Shown here one piece after another: positions 47,401 through 55,455 of a DNA stretch of 64,000 nucleotides. The stretch comes from Lysobacteraceae bacterium (GTDB taxonomy: Bacteria > Pseudomonadota > Gammaproteobacteria > Xanthomonadales > Rhodanobacteraceae): the NCBI GenBank assembly GCA_004143945.1, contig SEHB01000003.1, forward strand, positions 62,001-126,000, in the 5' to 3' direction. Position numbers and translations under genes: made by a program. Position 1 is the first letter of the stretch. Each line of letters opens with the position of its first letter. The notes under the pieces are model-generated. The model made no database searches. It was not told where the DNA came from and saw only the letters and a program-made list of their open reading frames with translations.

Positions 47401-47689
47401 CGCGCATCAGCACGGAATAGCCTTCATCGCGCTGGCGCACGCTGTTGGCCACGAGCCCCTCCGCGAGGCGCTCCATGTTCTCGACCACCATCGCCGCGCC
47501 GTACAGCTCCACCATGCGCAACGTGCCCTGCACTTGGTGCAGGTGGTCGACGCACGCGCGCATCGGCGCGAGGTCGTCGGGTTGTTCGACATAGACCTCG
47601 AGCGACTCGCGCGCCTGCGCGAGCGTCGCATCGAGCGCCTGCTTGACCCAGCTGAGGGCGGTGAAATCGCCGTCGTCGTGAAGTTTCAT
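41471..47689 (-). CDS. chpA: Giant CheA-type hybrid histidine kinase of type IV pilus control
   Basis: Phosphorelay kinase that reads PilJ and phosphorylates PilG. It has 2072 residues from ATG 47689, chosen for GAGG 8 nt upstream; a GTG at 47731 is possible. Multiple HPt-like modules occur, with His at 51 (LHQVQGT), 764 (FHTLKGSG), 950 (AHTLNGA) and 1322 (LHTLKGG). At least two more lack the His. Then come a dimerisation helix, an HATPase (MLRNALAHGIES, DDGRGMD) near 1650-1700, a CheW-like domain about 1770-1900 and a C-terminal receiver with D2000 (LLDIEMPRMDG). An Ala-Glu repeat lies at ~1127-1142. Confidence 0.95.
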   Translation of the reverse strand: MKLHDDGDFTALSWVKQALDATLAQARESLEVYVEQPDDLAPMRACVDHLHQVQGTLRMVELYGAAMVVENMERLAEGLVANSVRQRDEGYSVLMRGMVQLPDYLERLQSGHKDIPIVLLPLLNDLRAVRGENLLSESALFAPDLELPLPASASGSTTALPAADLRAQALRLRLAFQAALLKWYRDEAASEHLRRLVDVLDRLRAISNGAEARRLWWVAAGVVDAVEKSDLEASVAVKLLFGRVDREIHRFAQNGEAGFKADPPRELTKNLLYYVAHTVAGGATPASARGAEIRATWKLDTLLPTASELQHAQGSMTGRNKNLLGTVSAAIKDDLVRVKEALDIFLRSRSSDAGELATHVEVLDRVADTLGMLGLGVPRRVVGEQRGVIEEMAQRRRPIDEGALLDVAGALLYVEASLDDHIERLGATSDEGEDELRAGEVRLPKAEVRRILDALMREASVNIQQAKQDVIAFIESPWDHQRVTQIPRLLEEIAGALRMLGLADAGELMTAVVRFVEVELIAHKRVPTAEQMDKLADALAAIEYYLEATREQRRGRDRILEVARESLDALGYWPLPPALERALPELSVPSMPARSEPPAVARVDAAPANDTPATGSAAPAAPEPVDAAARHFLPDGAASLPTIELAPGVDLGDLVIGEAPAQALPEQDVAGLRLAETGTHAGADAASDDGWVEIEEVIEEEVPADDVVVAGFEGTAGEEIDDDIREVFIEEVQEEIASLRQQLPLWTRATDNLDELKAIRRSFHTLKGSGRLVGALALGEFSWKVENTLNRVLDRSIQPSPSVVALVQHAVDAIPVLLGALRGENGGHANISGIMETADRIAAGEEASVPASSAGTRKVRRTVRRRVRVDHDATPALDAFVQPSGSLAGEADFSGAASELVAGPLPNIDPVLFDILQSEVAAHLGVMDDYLARCEPTVLPASEPLLRAAHTLNGAIAMVEIPAIGNVLAPLEHYIKRLRGIGVPPSPEGIDALRDTIVLTREAMARLEAGRSDLPDSTALVARMVALRDELPDVHTADVWASDAVEAVGAPPASAAAEEEALWQDIIELTSEPVSPVDPFVADVSAALADFEVPHPPEISQPETPAVARDDEFEAMFGELAAAAADTEAEAEAEAEAEAEAEEDTDAAPLMSYDEALSAFVEETAADDAGDEASDATTFDLAELDAPTEVSGLDAADRWAASQTPDGVVPEVPEPALFDEAEIAPSEAVADAAPARSEAESPAPAPSAKHAAATLDGPRSPPLADDPQPEGALDVADADDDLLDIFVQESADILDHADALVARLREAPSDRAPITGLQRDLHTLKGGARMAGLAPIGDLSHAMESLVDAVGEGRLEVNRAAVESLERGFDRLHVLVQRVAQRRAIAMPAHAIARFESLVGGIEPEAAEASDVPAAESPATPATIPAPEAPVAEQPQRPAPRHLATALEQEEVAHAPQEMIRVRSDLLDSLVNYAGEVSIYRSRLEQQISTFRFNLVELDQTVARLREQLRKLEIETEAQIIARYQREQHEEGVFDPLELDRFSQLQQLSRALGESVSDLVSIQNLLDDQTRQSETLLLQQSRVSSDLQEGLMRTRMVPFDSLVPNLRRTLRQAAHEVGKRAQLKVDGAHGEMDRNLLERMKAPFEHMLRNALAHGIESPEQREAAGKPAEGTVNIAVSRESTEVVLRVSDDGRGMDRDAIRRQAIERGLLKAGVELPDRDLYAFVLESGFSTARELTQLAGRGVGMDVVHNEIKQLGGSLVIDSTQGRGTTFTIRLPFTLAVTQAILVKLGESAYAIPMSSVQGVARIAREDLERRIAAGDPRHAYAGEEYAIYDLAQLLGLPRSRLASEETQVPLLMTRTGEQRAAVRIDGVIGSREIVVKSVGPQVSSVPGIFGATIMGDGSVVIILDLAPLVRRLAALRERIDAGMEEAPTHFVGEPERATDAREKPLVMVVDDSITMRKVTTRVLERVDYEVLTAKDGLDALEKLQDNVPDLMLLDIEMPRMDGYELATYMRNDVRLRQVPIIMITSRTGEKHRQRALEIGVERYLGKPYQEDELLRNVQEVLRRERV
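44264..44310. repeat. TTCGGC hexanucleotide tandem repeat within chpA
   Basis: About 7.8 copies of TTCGGC, coding for alternating Glu-Ala in an interdomain linker. The unit is 6 bp, so copy changes keep the frame and only alter linker length. Confidence 0.9.
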
Positions 47690-47796
47690 GCGGTCAGCCT
47701 CGGCTGCGACGGCCGGCGTGGCCCGCGACACGGGCGCAGTGCGTCGTGGCGGCGGGCGGATTCAGGGTTGGCGTGCACCGCGTCATGCGCCTCGGC

Positions 47797-49830
47797 TCAT
47801 CCTGGCAACTTGAAGTCGGCGACCGAGCGACGCAGGTCCGAAGCCAGCTGCGCGAGGTTTCCGATCGATTCGGCCGTCTGGCTCGCGCCGACCGAGGTCT
47901 GCGAGGTGATCTCCTGGATCACGTTCATCGTCGCCGAGATGTTGGTCGCGGCCGCCGACTGCTGGCGGGCCGAGGTCGAAATGCCCTGGATGAGTTCGGC
48001 GAGGCTGTTCGACACCGTCTCGATCTCGCCGAGCGCATGGCCCGCGTCCTCGGCGAGACGCGCGCCGGAGACCACTTCGGAGGTCGTCTGCTCCATCGAG
48101 CTGACCGCCTCGTTGGTGTCGGACTGAATCGTCTGCACCAGCGTTTCGATTCGCTTGGTAGCACCCGCGGAACGCTCCGCGAGTCGCTGCACTTCGTCCG
48201 CGACCACCGCGAAGCCGCGGCCCGCCTCGCCGGCCGAAGCCGCCTGGATCGCCGCGTTCAGCGCGAGAATGTTGGTCTGTTCGGCGATGTCATTGATCAG
48301 TTCGACGATCGAGCCGATCTCCTGCGAGGATTCGCCGAGTCGCTTGATGCGCTTGGACGTCTCCTGGATCTGGTCACGGATGTTGTCCATGCCCTGGATC
48401 GTCTGGCGCACGACCTGCGCGCCGTTCGCGGCGATCTGCACCGAGCGCTGCGCCACGTCGGCGCTCTCGGCCGAGTTCTTCGACACGTTGTCGATCGAGG
48501 TCGCCATTTCGTTGATCGCGACCGAGGCCGAGCTGATCTGGCGCGCCTGGTGCTGCGCGGCGTCGGCCAGGTGCATCGCGGTCGCCTGCGTTTCCTGCGC
48601 GGCCGCCGAGACCTGCACCGCGGTCTCGTTGATCGTCGTCACGAGGCTTCGCAGCGCTTCCACCGCGAAGTTGACCGAGTCCGCGATCGCGCCGGTGATG
48701 TCCTCGGTGACGGTCGCCTTGACGGTGAGGTCGCCTTCCGCGAGCGAGCCCATCTCGTCGAGCAAGCGCAGGATCGCGTCCTGGTTGCGCTGGTTGAGCT
48801 CGTTGGTCTGGGTCAGGCGGCGGCGCTGCTCGCGGATCAGGTTGACGCCGACGAACAGCAGCAGCAGCAAGGCGATCGCCGCGGCCGCGGCGCCCCAGAT
48901 CGGCATGCGCATGATGTTCTTGCGCGGCAGCTCGTCGATGCGCTGCGCGACGTTGACCGCGCGCAGCAACACGCTCTGGCTGTCGGTGAAGCTCGCGTCC
49001 GCGGCATCCTTGACCTCCTGCAGCGTGGTGGCCGAGTCGAGGATCTGGCGCACGGGCGCGTTCACCGACGACCACTGCGTCGCGACGTCCTCGACGATCT
49101 GCCTCGCCGCCGCGTTGTCGAGCGGCCGGATGTTGAGTTCGGAAGCGCCCTCGAGCAGGCCGGTGACGACGGTCTGGTAGAGGCGGGCGTCGCGCTCGAG
49201 GCCCGCGGCCGACGCCTGCGTGTCGGTGCCGCCCGCGAGGATGCGCGACACGCGGCTGCCCATGCGGTCGACCAGCTGCATCTGGCGCGAGGCGATGTAT
49301 ACCTGCGAGGCGCTCGCATTGCGGTCGGTCAGGATGTTGACGACCTCGCTCATGCGCGAGTTCAGCGCCGACAGCTTGTCGCCGAAGTCCTTCGCGCTCG
49401 TGGTCGCGTTGAGGACGGTGTCCTTGCTGTCGAGGATCTTGCGCGCGCCCGTCTGCAGCTGCGCCCAGGCCTTGGTCAGCGCGTCCAGCTCGGGCGAGAC
49501 CGTCGCGATGCCGCGGTACGACGGCATGCCGCTCTTGTCGCCCTCGTTGAGGTTGCGCACGAACAGGTCGATGTTGCCGCGCGTGCTTTCGAGCTCCTGG
49601 AACGCGAGTTCGTTGCCGCCCGCGGCTTCCGAGGCGTACTTCGCGAGCTGCTGCGAAAGCACCTGGATCCTGGTCGTGTAGCCGACCGCCTGCCTGTCCT
49701 GCTCGTTCTTGAGGTACAGGAACACGAAATCGACGATCGCGAACACGAAGAGCAGTCCGAGCAGGACGAACAGCACCGTGTTCGTGCTGCCGCTGCGTTC
49801 CTGTCCCAGTGAACCTGCCGTTGTACTCAC
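47797..49830 (-). CDS. pilJ: Type IV pilus methyl-accepting receptor PilJ
   Basis: Inner-membrane receptor of the Chp pathway. 677 residues. Helix 1 is about 18-40 ([20 protein letters not shown]), the periplasmic part follows to ~315, and helix 2 includes [24 protein letters not shown] follows, then the signalling hairpin with [15 protein letters not shown] and [22 protein letters not shown] 49830 has AGGGGG 6 nt upstream. The gene follows pilI by about 58 bp. Confidence 0.95.
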   Translation of the reverse strand: MSTTAGSLGQERSGSTNTVLFVLLGLLFVFAIVDFVFLYLKNEQDRQAVGYTTRIQVLSQQLAKYASEAAGGNELAFQELESTRGNIDLFVRNLNEGDKSGMPSYRGIATVSPELDALTKAWAQLQTGARKILDSKDTVLNATTSAKDFGDKLSALNSRMSEVVNILTDRNASASQVYIASRQMQLVDRMGSRVSRILAGGTDTQASAAGLERDARLYQTVVTGLLEGASELNIRPLDNAAARQIVEDVATQWSSVNAPVRQILDSATTLQEVKDAADASFTDSQSVLLRAVNVAQRIDELPRKNIMRMPIWGAAAAAIALLLLLFVGVNLIREQRRRLTQTNELNQRNQDAILRLLDEMGSLAEGDLTVKATVTEDITGAIADSVNFAVEALRSLVTTINETAVQVSAAAQETQATAMHLADAAQHQARQISSASVAINEMATSIDNVSKNSAESADVAQRSVQIAANGAQVVRQTIQGMDNIRDQIQETSKRIKRLGESSQEIGSIVELINDIAEQTNILALNAAIQAASAGEAGRGFAVVADEVQRLAERSAGATKRIETLVQTIQSDTNEAVSSMEQTTSEVVSGARLAEDAGHALGEIETVSNSLAELIQGISTSARQQSAAATNISATMNVIQEITSQTSVGASQTAESIGNLAQLASDLRRSVADFKLPG

Positions 49831-49888
49831 ACTTCACCCCCTAGTGCCCTGAACCACCGGCGCCTGCGCGGCCTCCGGTGACACCCCA

Positions 49889-50437
49889 TCATGCCGCGGC
49901 CTGCTGGAACTGCGGGCTGCGCGCGAGTGCGGCCATGCTGAAAAGGCCCCACATCAACTCGCCCGACTGTACGTTCTCACCGACGAAACGGCCGTAGTTG
50001 CCGTCGGCCTCGCCGACCGCCGCGGCGAGTTGTTCTTCCGAGAAATTGCGTTGTCCCAGTACCTCGTCGACCAGCAGGCCGACGCTGCCGCCGTGCTGGC
50101 GCACCACCAGCACGCGCGTCGAATCGGTGATCTGGCTGCGGCCGCCACCGATGAAGTCGCGCAGGTCGATCGCGGGCACGAGGTTGCCGCGCACGTTGGC
50201 GACGCCGAGCAGCCAGCTGCGCGCGCCCGGCACCACGGTCAGCAAAGGCAGGGTCAGGATTTCGTTGACTTCGGCGATGCTGCTGACGAAATGGCGGTCG
50301 CCGATGCGGAAACCGATGCCGCGCCAGAGCCCGGGCGCATCGATCTGCTCGGCCGCGCCGGCCACGTGCGCAAGGCTGCGCTGCTCGTAGCCCGCGAGTA
50401 CCTCGAACGGCGTGGTGGAGTAGTCGTGCGTGGCCAC
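49889..50437 (-). CDS. pilI: CheW-like adaptor PilI
   Basis: Couples PilJ to ChpA. 182 residues from GTG 50437 (ATHDYSTTPFEVLAGYEQRS). An in-frame GTG at 50473 would add 12 residues with no family resemblance. CheW fold: GIGFRIGDRHFVSSIAEVNEIL, WLLGVANVRGNLVPAIDL, VGLLVDEVLGQRNF. It lies between pilG and pilJ; pilH is absent between them (124 bp gap). Confidence 0.92.
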   Translation of the reverse strand: MATHDYSTTPFEVLAGYEQRSLAHVAGAAEQIDAPGLWRGIGFRIGDRHFVSSIAEVNEILTLPLLTVVPGARSWLLGVANVRGNLVPAIDLRDFIGGGRSQITDSTRVLVVRQHGGSVGLLVDEVLGQRNFSEEQLAAAVGEADGNYGRFVGENVQSGELMWGLFSMAALARSPQFQQAAA

Positions 50438-50560
50438 GTCAGCGCCCCGCGACCGCACGCGCGGGCCGCGCACCGGGCGCGGCCGCGACGAAGATGTCTG
50501 CGTTGGATGTCATGGCCATCGTCACGTCCCCCCTGCTGCCCCGTTCGCGCCAGCTCCGGC

Positions 50561-50959
50561 TCACGTCCCTTCCACGTGCCGCCTGATCGCCCCGAGCAGC
50601 TCGTCGCGCGTGAACGGCTTGGTCAGGTACTGCTCGGAGCCCACGATCCGGCCACGCGCCTTGTCGAACAGGCCGTCCTTCGAGGACAGCATGATCACCG
50701 GCGTGTGCTTGAACATCTGGTTGTTCTTGATCAGCGCGCAGGTCTGGTACCCGTCCAGGCGCGGCATCATGATGTCGACGAAGATGATCTGCGGCTGCTG
50801 GTCGGAAATCTTCGCGAGCGCCTCGAACCCGTCGGTCGCGGTGACGACGTCGCAACCTTCCTTGCGCAACAGGGTCTCGGCGGTGCGCCGGATGGTCTTC
50901 GAATCATCGATGACCATGACCTTCACGCCATTGAGGCCGCCTTCTTTCGTTTGGTCCAC
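50561..50959 (-). CDS. pilG: Response regulator PilG
   Basis: Single receiver domain of the Chp system, controlling pilus extension and retraction. 132 residues. Acidic pocket VMVIDDS, phospho-acceptor D62 (IIFVDIMMPRLDGYQTCALI), Ser/Thr in IMLSSKDG, and conserved lysine LTKPFTRDELLGAI. GTG 50959 is preferred since AGGGGG lies just upstream with good spacing; longer readings lack an SD. A sigma-70-like promoter at 51098-51127 should drive the operon. Confidence 0.95.
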   Translation of the reverse strand: MDQTKEGGLNGVKVMVIDDSKTIRRTAETLLRKEGCDVVTATDGFEALAKISDQQPQIIFVDIMMPRLDGYQTCALIKNNQMFKHTPVIMLSSKDGLFDKARGRIVGSEQYLTKPFTRDELLGAIRRHVEGT

Positions 50960-51365
50960 CAAAATCCCCCTGCCGCCCGGGCGAGCCCGCATGCTGCCCA
51001 AGCCGCCTCAAAGAATGACGGCCACACATGCAAGTGCCGTGCCGCGAAAGGCCCTTCCGGACCGCGCGTGGCCGGCAAATCCACGGGACCGACTCGCCTT
51101 ATCCGACATAGCTAGCGAAGCTGTCAAGTTGTGATCGTAAGTCCTCGGCAGTACGGAAGATAATCTTCGCGAAGCGCCGTCGCTACCGGGCCCGAGTGTA
51201 GACTACGCGGGCTGCCGCGGCTGCGACGCGGATCGCGCTTGCAACCGGCGCTGGCCGGCCGGCCAGCGGCTCAATCTGACAGCCAGCGCGGTGGCCGCGG
51301 CGTGTTTCGCAATGTTCGTGCCGCCGCGCCGCTATGCTCCGCCCCAGCGTTTTCCGGAACTGCGC
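50960..51365. other. Divergent intergenic region between pilG and gshB
   Basis: 406 bp without a gene. It holds the minus-strand promoter at 51098-51127, an AT-richer stretch 51110-51175, and, on the plus strand, TATGCT (51333-51338) followed by CCGCCCC as a weak -10 candidate for gshB. I see no tRNA, small protein with an SD, or riboswitch here. Confidence 0.6.
51098..51127 (-). promoter_or_regulatory. Sigma-70-like promoter of the pil-chp operon
   Basis: On the minus strand a perfect TTGACA (51122-51127), an 18-bp spacer and GATAAG (51098-51103; 4 of 6 to TATAAT). The leader to pilG would be about 130 nt. Confidence 0.5.
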
Positions 51366-52316
51366 ATGCCTCGAACCCTCGCCGTCCTGATGGATCCGAT
51401 CGCGTCGATCCAGCCCAAGAAGGACACCACGCTCGCGATGCTGCTCGAAGCCCAGCGCCGCGGATACCTGCTGCACTACATGCGCCAGGGCGACCTCGCT
51501 GTGCGCGACGGCGTCGCCTGGTCGCGCCTCGCGCCGCTCGCGGTGCGCGACGACCCGCGCGACTGGTTCACGCTCGGCGAACCGGAATGGCGCGAACTCG
51601 GCGGCATCGACATCGTGCTCGCGCGCAAGGACCCGCCAGTCGATGCGCAGTTCATCTACGACACGATGGTGCTCGAACTGGCGCAACGCGCGGGCGCGCT
51701 CGTCGCCAACGATCCGCGCGGCCTGCGCGACGCCAACGAGAAGCTGTTCTCGCTGCACTTCCCGCAGTGCTGCCCGCCGACAGTGATCGCGCGCGACGCG
51801 CGCGAGCTCAAGCGCTTCGTCGCCGAACAGGGCGAAGTGGTGCTGAAGCCGCTCGATGGCATGGGCGGGCGCAGCATCTTTCGCTCACGCCATGGCGACA
51901 GCAACCTCAACGTGATCCTCGAGACGCTGACCGGCAACGGCCAGGCGTTCGCGATCGCGCAGAAGTTCATTCCCGAGATCAGCGCGGGCGACAAGCGCAT
52001 CCTGCTCGTCGACGGTGAGCCGGTGCCGTACGCGCTCGCGCGCATCCCGCAGGGCGACGATTTCCGCGGCAACCTCGCCGCGGGCGGCAAGGGCGTGGGC
52101 GTGCCCCTGTCGGAACGCGACCGCTGGATCGCGGCCGAAGTCGGGCCGGAACTCGTCCGTCGCGGCATGCGGTTCGTCGGCCTCGACGTGATCGGCGACT
52201 GGCTCACCGAAATCAACGTCACCTCGCCGACCTGCGTACGTGAGCTCGATGCGCAGTTCGGCCTCAACATCGCCGGGCAGCTGTTCGATCGCCTCGAAGC
52301 GACGGGGGCGGCATGA
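51366..52316 (+). CDS. gshB: Glutathione synthetase
   Basis: ATP-dependent joining of gamma-glutamylcysteine and glycine. 316 residues, full length. N-terminal LAVLMDPIASIQPKKDTTLAML and the ATP-grasp portion with VVLKPLDGMGGRSIFR and DVIGDWLTEINVTSPT are typical of proteobacterial GshB. ATG 51366 marks the family start. Its stop overlaps tonB (ATGA); the gshB-tonB pairing is common in pseudomonads and xanthomonads. Confidence 0.97.
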   Translation: MPRTLAVLMDPIASIQPKKDTTLAMLLEAQRRGYLLHYMRQGDLAVRDGVAWSRLAPLAVRDDPRDWFTLGEPEWRELGGIDIVLARKDPPVDAQFIYDTMVLELAQRAGALVANDPRGLRDANEKLFSLHFPQCCPPTVIARDARELKRFVAEQGEVVLKPLDGMGGRSIFRSRHGDSNLNVILETLTGNGQAFAIAQKFIPEISAGDKRILLVDGEPVPYALARIPQGDDFRGNLAAGGKGVGVPLSERDRWIAAEVGPELVRRGMRFVGLDVIGDWLTEINVTSPTCVRELDAQFGLNIAGQLFDRLEATGAA

Positions 52317-53173
52317 CCGCAGACAGCGGCGCCGCCGGCGCCGACCGGCTCGGCGTCACGCTGCTGTTCTCGGTCGTCGCCCACGCGGTGCTCGCACTCG
52401 GCATCACGTTCCAGTACGAGAAGGCGCCGCCGCGGCTGCCCTCGCTCGACGTGATCCTCGTACAGTCGGCCAACAGCGAGACGCCGGAGAAGGCCGACTT
52501 CATCGCGCAGGCGACCAATGCGGGCGGCGGCGAGTCGGACAAGGCGCATCGACCGGCGCAGCCGATGTCGAGCGCGTTGCCCAAGCCGTTGCCGGGCGTG
52601 GCGCCGGTGCCTCTCGAGGACGGCGCGCCGCGGCCGACCCCGCCGAGCCCGGTCGAGCGCCTGACGCAGCACAAGTCCGACTTCAGCGTCACCACCGAGC
52701 GCGAGGCCCAGGAAGCGCCGGAACTGCCGCTGGCCGAGCGCGAAGCCGAGCAGCGCCGGCTCGAGATGGCGCGCCTCGCGCAGGAGATCCAGCGCGAGTC
52801 CGAGCAATACGCGAAGCGCCCGAAGAAGAAGTACATCTCGGCGAACACGAAGGAATACGAATTCGCGGCCTACATGCGCGCCTGGGTCGCGCGCATCGAA
52901 CGCATCGGCAACCTCAACTACCCCGACGAGGCGCGCCGGCGCCAGCTGCACGGCCAGCTCGTGCTCACGGTCGGCCTCGACCGGCAGGGCCGGGTCAAGA
53001 GCATCGACGTGATCCAGTCGAGCGGCCACAAGCTGCTCGACGACGCGGCCGAACGCATCGTGCGGCTGGCCGAGCCGTTCCCGGCACTGCCGGAGACGAA
53101 GGAGAAGGTCGACGAGCTGTACATCTCGCGCACGTGGCAGTTCCTGCCGGGCGACATCCTGCGCAATCGTTGA
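52313..53173 (+). CDS. tonB: TonB-family energy transducer
   Basis: Couples the inner-membrane proton gradient to outer-membrane transport. 286 residues. One N-terminal helix (GVTLLFSVVAHAVLALGITF, 14-33) with the conserved Ser/His face, a Pro- and charge-rich periplasmic spacer with an Arg/Glu coiled stretch, and a C-terminal domain (RIERIGNLNYPDEARRRQL, then LVLTVGLDRQGRV). No ExbBD in the window. The spacer lacks the Lys-Pro/Glu-Pro repeats of E. coli TonB. The sequence after the stop is a short-word repeat. Confidence 0.93.
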   Translation: MTADSGAAGADRLGVTLLFSVVAHAVLALGITFQYEKAPPRLPSLDVILVQSANSETPEKADFIAQATNAGGGESDKAHRPAQPMSSALPKPLPGVAPVPLEDGAPRPTPPSPVERLTQHKSDFSVTTEREAQEAPELPLAEREAEQRRLEMARLAQEIQRESEQYAKRPKKKYISANTKEYEFAAYMRAWVARIERIGNLNYPDEARRRQLHGQLVLTVGLDRQGRVKSIDVIQSSGHKLLDDAAERIVRLAEPFPALPETKEKVDELYISRTWQFLPGDILRNR

Positions 53174-53329
53174 GGGCTGGGGGCTGGGGGCTGAAGCGAG
53201 GGCCGCGGGCCGGGGCTCGACGCGGATGCCGGATGACTTGCAGATCCGTCCCGACCAGCGGTCGGCAAGACGTCAACTGCAGCGCAGCCGCACGTGTCTC
53301 GGCAAGCCAACCCTCAACCCCCAGCCCTG
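53171..53329. repeat. Inverted short-word repeat (GGGCTGG/GAGGGCT class) after tonB
   Basis: Left arm TGAGGGCTGGGGGCTGGGGG (starts at the tonB stop codon, 53171) and right arm CCAACCCTCAACCCCCAGCC (53308-53327), around ~110 bp. The stop codon itself is part of the repeat. Same class as 3701-3729 and 33789-33820. Confidence 0.75.
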
Positions 53330-53403
53330 CAAGCGGGGCGTTCCCCTCGCGTAAAGCCACCACGCCCCAATCTGCACGCTGCGGCGCCCCGCGGCGCGTC
53401 CGG

Positions 53404-53409
53404 TACAAT
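53404..53409 (+). promoter_or_regulatory. -10-like element directly before yqgE
   Basis: TACAAT (5 of 6) ends only 6 bp before the ATG of yqgE at 53416, so a start 6-8 nt downstream would make the mRNA leaderless. No -35 is visible. Confidence 0.4.
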
Positions 53410-53415
53410 CCCGCC

Positions 53416-53979
53416 ATGGCCGAAGCGACACCGCTCACGAACCAGTTGCTGATCGCGATGCCGAACCTGCGTGACCCGAGTTTCGCGCGTGGCGTCGCAT
53501 TCCTGTGCCAGCACGGCGAGGACGGCGCGATGGGCATCCTCGTGAACCGCCTGTCCGAATACCGCCTCGGCGACGTGCTCGCGCAGATGAATCTGCATTC
53601 GGAACTGCCCGAGGTGATCGACGCGCCGGTGCTGATCGGCGGTCCGGTGCAGCCCGAGCGCGGCTTCGTCCTGCATACACCCGGCGGCGAATGGGAATCT
53701 TCTTTCAGGATTTCCGACGAAGTCAGCGTGACCACTTCGCGCGACATCCTGCTCGCGATCGCCGCGGGCAACGGCCCGCGCCGCGCGGTCGTCGCGCTCG
53801 GCTACGCGGGCTGGAGCCCGGGCCAGCTCGAGCATGAGTTGTGCGAGAACCACTGGCTCACGGCGCCGGTGTCCGAGCAGGTGCTGTTCGACACGCCGCT
53901 CGAAGAACGCTGGGAAGCCGCCGCGGGACTCGTCGGCGTGAACCTCGCCCAGCTCGCCAGCTATGCCGGCCATGCCTGA
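53416..53979 (+). CDS. YqgE/AlgH family protein
   Basis: 187 residues. DUF179: LTNQLLIAMPNLRDPSFARGVAFLCQHGEDGAMGIL near the N-terminus, then VLIGGPVQPERGFVLH and LGYAGWSPGQLEHEL. No clear molecular function is known; it is usually next to the RuvX gene, as here (overlap of 17 bp). ATG 53416 is the only reasonable start; there is no SD. Confidence 0.94.
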   Translation: MAEATPLTNQLLIAMPNLRDPSFARGVAFLCQHGEDGAMGILVNRLSEYRLGDVLAQMNLHSELPEVIDAPVLIGGPVQPERGFVLHTPGGEWESSFRISDEVSVTTSRDILLAIAAGNGPRRAVVALGYAGWSPGQLEHELCENHWLTAPVSEQVLFDTPLEERWEAAAGLVGVNLAQLASYAGHA

Positions 53980-54424
53980 GGCAGCCGACGGCGATGCGGC
54001 TTGCGCGCTCGGATTCGACTACGGCACGCGATTGATCGGCGTCGCGGTCGGCAGCCGACTCGGCAACGGCGCGCGCGCGCTGGCCACGATCGCGAACGGC
54101 GACTGGACGCGGCTCGACGCGCTGCTGGCCGAATGGAGTCCCGCCCGCCTCGTGGTCGGCCTGCCGCTCGCGCTCGATGGCAGCGAACAGCCGATGTCGC
54201 GTGCGGCGCGCGAGTTCGCGCGCATGCTCGAGCGCCGCTATGGCCTCGCCGTCGACCTCGTCGACGAGCGCCACAGCTCGGGCGAGGCCGCGCGCCGCTT
54301 CGCCGCGCAGCGCGCGCAAGGCACGGCGCGCCGCAAGGACGGCGAACGCATCGATGCACTGGCCGCGACCGTGATCCTCGACGACTGGCTCGGCGCGCAC
54401 ATGCACGCCGGGCGACGCGAATGA
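53963..54424 (+). CDS. ruvX: Putative Holliday junction resolvase / 16S pre-rRNA nuclease
   Basis: 153 residues, RNase H-like fold (YqgF): GFDYGTRLIGVAVG with catalytic Asp, VVGLPLALDG, and VDERHSS. In E. coli it matures the 5' end of 16S rRNA. Either ATG 53963 or ATG 53972 may start it; both overlap yqgE. Its stop overlaps the pyrB ATG (ATGA). Confidence 0.93.
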   Translation: MPAMPEAADGDAACALGFDYGTRLIGVAVGSRLGNGARALATIANGDWTRLDALLAEWSPARLVVGLPLALDGSEQPMSRAAREFARMLERRYGLAVDLVDERHSSGEAARRFAAQRAQGTARRKDGERIDALAATVILDDWLGAHMHAGRRE

Positions 54425-55422
54425 CGAACCTGACGGAATCGACGATGCACGACCCGCAACTCCCTGCCGAGGGCTGCCTGCGCCACCTGCTCACGCTCGA
54501 CGGACTCGGGCGCGCACGCATCGAAGCGATGCTGGACCACGCGGCGCGGCTGCGCGCGGCGTGGCGCTCCGGCGAAGCGTTGCCGCAATCGCTCGGGCGG
54601 CGCACGGTCGTCAACCTGTTCTTCGAAGCCTCCACGCGCACGCGCACGAGCTTCGAACTCGCGGCGCGGCGGCTCGGTGCGGACGTCGTCAATTTCGACA
54701 TCGGCTCGTCGTCGACCAGCAAGGGCGAGACGCTGGAGGACACGCTCGCGACGCTCGAAGCGATGGACGCCGATGCATTCGTCGTGCGTCATCGCGAGAA
54801 TGGCACGCCCGCGCGCCTCGCGGCGCATGCGCGGCGCGCGGCCGTGCTCAATGCAGGCGACGGCAACCACGCGCATCCGACCCAGGGCCTGCTGGACCTG
54901 TTGACGCTGCGTGACCGCAAGGGCGGGATCGACGGGCTCGTCGTGACGATCTGCGGCGACATCCGGCACTCGCGCGTCGCGCGCTCGGACGTGCACGGCC
55001 TGCGCGCGCTCGGCGCCGCCTCGATCCGGCTGTGTGGTCCGCGCGAATTGCTGCCGGACGCGGCCGCGTTCGCAGGCTGCGAGATCGGCGAGGATTTCGA
55101 TGCGGCGGTCGAAGGCGCCGATGCGGTCGTCATGCTGCGGATCCAGAAGGAGCGCATCGACGATCTTGCGGGCCTCGACGAAGCAGGCTACTTCGCGCGC
55201 TACGGCCTGACCCCGCAGCGGCTCGCGCGCGCGCGAGCCGATGCCGTCGTGATGCACCCGGGCCCGATGAACCGCGGCATCGAGATCGCGAGCGACGTCG
55301 CCGATGGCCCGCAGTCGGCCGTGCTCGACCAGGTCGCGAACGGCATCTTCGTGCGCATGGCGGCGCTGGCCGAACTGCTCGGTGTCGCGCGCGGCACCGC
55401 GGCCGCGACCACGCGCTGCTAG
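54421..55422 (+). CDS. pyrB: Aspartate carbamoyltransferase catalytic subunit
   Basis: Condenses carbamoyl phosphate and aspartate, the committed pyrimidine step. 333 residues. Carbamoyl-phosphate loop FFEASTRTRTSFE, HPTQGLLDLLTL, DIRHSRVARS, and VMHPGPMNRGIEI are intact. The yqgE-ruvX-pyrB order is conserved in related bacteria, often followed by pyrC', but here a lipoprotein follows. ATG 54421 overlaps the ruvX stop; ATG 54445 is possible. No regulatory subunit gene is adjacent. Confidence 0.96.
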   Translation: MTNLTESTMHDPQLPAEGCLRHLLTLDGLGRARIEAMLDHAARLRAAWRSGEALPQSLGRRTVVNLFFEASTRTRTSFELAARRLGADVVNFDIGSSSTSKGETLEDTLATLEAMDADAFVVRHRENGTPARLAAHARRAAVLNAGDGNHAHPTQGLLDLLTLRDRKGGIDGLVVTICGDIRHSRVARSDVHGLRALGAASIRLCGPRELLPDAAAFAGCEIGEDFDAAVEGADAVVMLRIQKERIDDLAGLDEAGYFARYGLTPQRLARARADAVVMHPGPMNRGIEIASDVADGPQSAVLDQVANGIFVRMAALAELLGVARGTAAATTRC

Positions 55423-55425
55423 ACT
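55420..55425 (+). promoter_or_regulatory. Weak -10 candidate ahead of the large lipoprotein gene
   Basis: TAGACT followed by CCGCCCC, 30 bp before the ATG, overlapping the pyrB stop. No -35. Confidence 0.22.
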
Positions 55426-55455
55426 CCGCCCCTGCATTTCGAGGGGGGAGAACCG

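Noticed and set aside
50960-51365. Small RNA or tRNA gene in the 406-bp gap
   Set aside because: No cloverleaf, no terminator hairpin with a T-run and no conserved RNA motif could be found by eye.
51366-53173. pilH or exbBD near tonB
   Set aside because: The frame between gshB and the end of tonB is fully taken by those two genes; nothing else fits.
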